A DNA stretch of 64,000 bases. Source: Anaerolineae bacterium. Lineage in GTDB: Bacteria > Chloroflexota > Anaerolineae > UBA3071. The first letter of the stretch is position 1. Each line of letters begins with the position of its first letter. The notes under the pieces were generated by a model that was not told where the DNA came from, made no database searches, and worked only from the letters and a program-made list of their open reading frames with translations. Where the stretch lies: positions 1 through 64,000 of the forward strand of contig JARYMM010000012.1 in the NCBI GenBank assembly GCA_029907105.1, written 5' to 3'. Shown in pieces: positions 63,942 to 64,000 of the stretch. The position numbers were made by a program, and so were the translations under genes.

Positions 63942-64000
63942 TCAGCTCAAATCGTCCAGTTCATAAAAGATGATGGCTGCGGCGACCAGACCTGCCGTCT
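63942..64000 (-). CDS. C-terminal end of an unidentified upstream gene (partial)
   Basis: An open frame enters from the right edge and stops at 63942-63944; its visible end reads [13 protein letters not shown]. Too short to identify. It would be the gene just upstream of trxB on the same strand. Confidence 0.35.
   Translation of the reverse strand, partial: TAGLVAAAIIFYELDDLS

Overview
The window is GC-rich and densely coded. It looks like chromosomal DNA of a Chloroflexota bacterium, probably Anaerolineae-like. That is an inference from Thr-Pro-rich linkers on secreted proteins, a C-terminal YLPLLLRAG-type tail, tandem moeA genes and the very large sugar-catabolic inventory. No 16S rRNA or other decisive marker is present.

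Layout. (1) 1-8.6 kb: two large secreted proteins with CBM9-like carbohydrate-binding domains. One runs off the left edge and carries a 750-bp tandem repeat. Between them lies the divergent housekeeping gene mazG. (2) 8.6-25.2 kb: tRNA-Pro(CGG), ychF, arfB, an HD phosphohydrolase, a DUF4242 protein, two moeA paralogues (one fused to a periplasmic-binding-like domain), nadE, a regulator-DegV pair driven by a consensus promoter, a frameshifted glycosyltransferase remnant, a radical SAM protein, a second nadE 3' remnant, then metallo-beta-lactamase, MFS, BON, patatin and ABC1/AarF-kinase genes. (3) 25.3-61.4 kb: about 36 kb of same-strand carbohydrate catabolism. It starts with a GntR regulator and its own operator and continues with two PfkB kinases, a split transketolase, a SAF-domain dehydrogenase, a sulfatase-fold hydrolase, a class II aldolase, four TIM-barrel isomerase/epimerase-like proteins, two UroD-family proteins, a corrinoid protein, an uridine-kinase-like kinase, a complete ABC sugar importer with two ATPases and a double solute-binding protein, a GH4 glycosidase, several cupins, three zinc-type MDR dehydrogenases, a Gfo/Idh/MocA dehydrogenase and a Tm-1-like/PEP-hydrolase-like pair. 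(4) 61.4-64 kb, reverse strand: a Cys-rich DUF6485-like protein, an alpha/beta hydrolase, an AhpD-like protein and thioredoxin reductase.

Working model (inference). Secreted CBM proteins act at polysaccharide surfaces. The ABC importer takes up a glycoside or unusual sugar. GH4 and the dehydrogenases, epimerases and isomerases convert it. PfkB kinases and the aldolase/transketolase feed products to central metabolism. The corrinoid protein with UroD-family partners suggests a cobalamin-dependent methyl-transfer step, possibly removal of an O-methyl group from a methylated sugar or cyclitol.

The most unusual global property is a rich population of intergenic repeats. Many intergenic gaps hold a short hairpin made of degenerate direct repeats, often with a gap-specific motif, and several have become part of genes as start codons, C-terminal tails or an in-frame insertion. 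Two precise in-frame tandem duplications (750 bp and 1284 bp) are also present.
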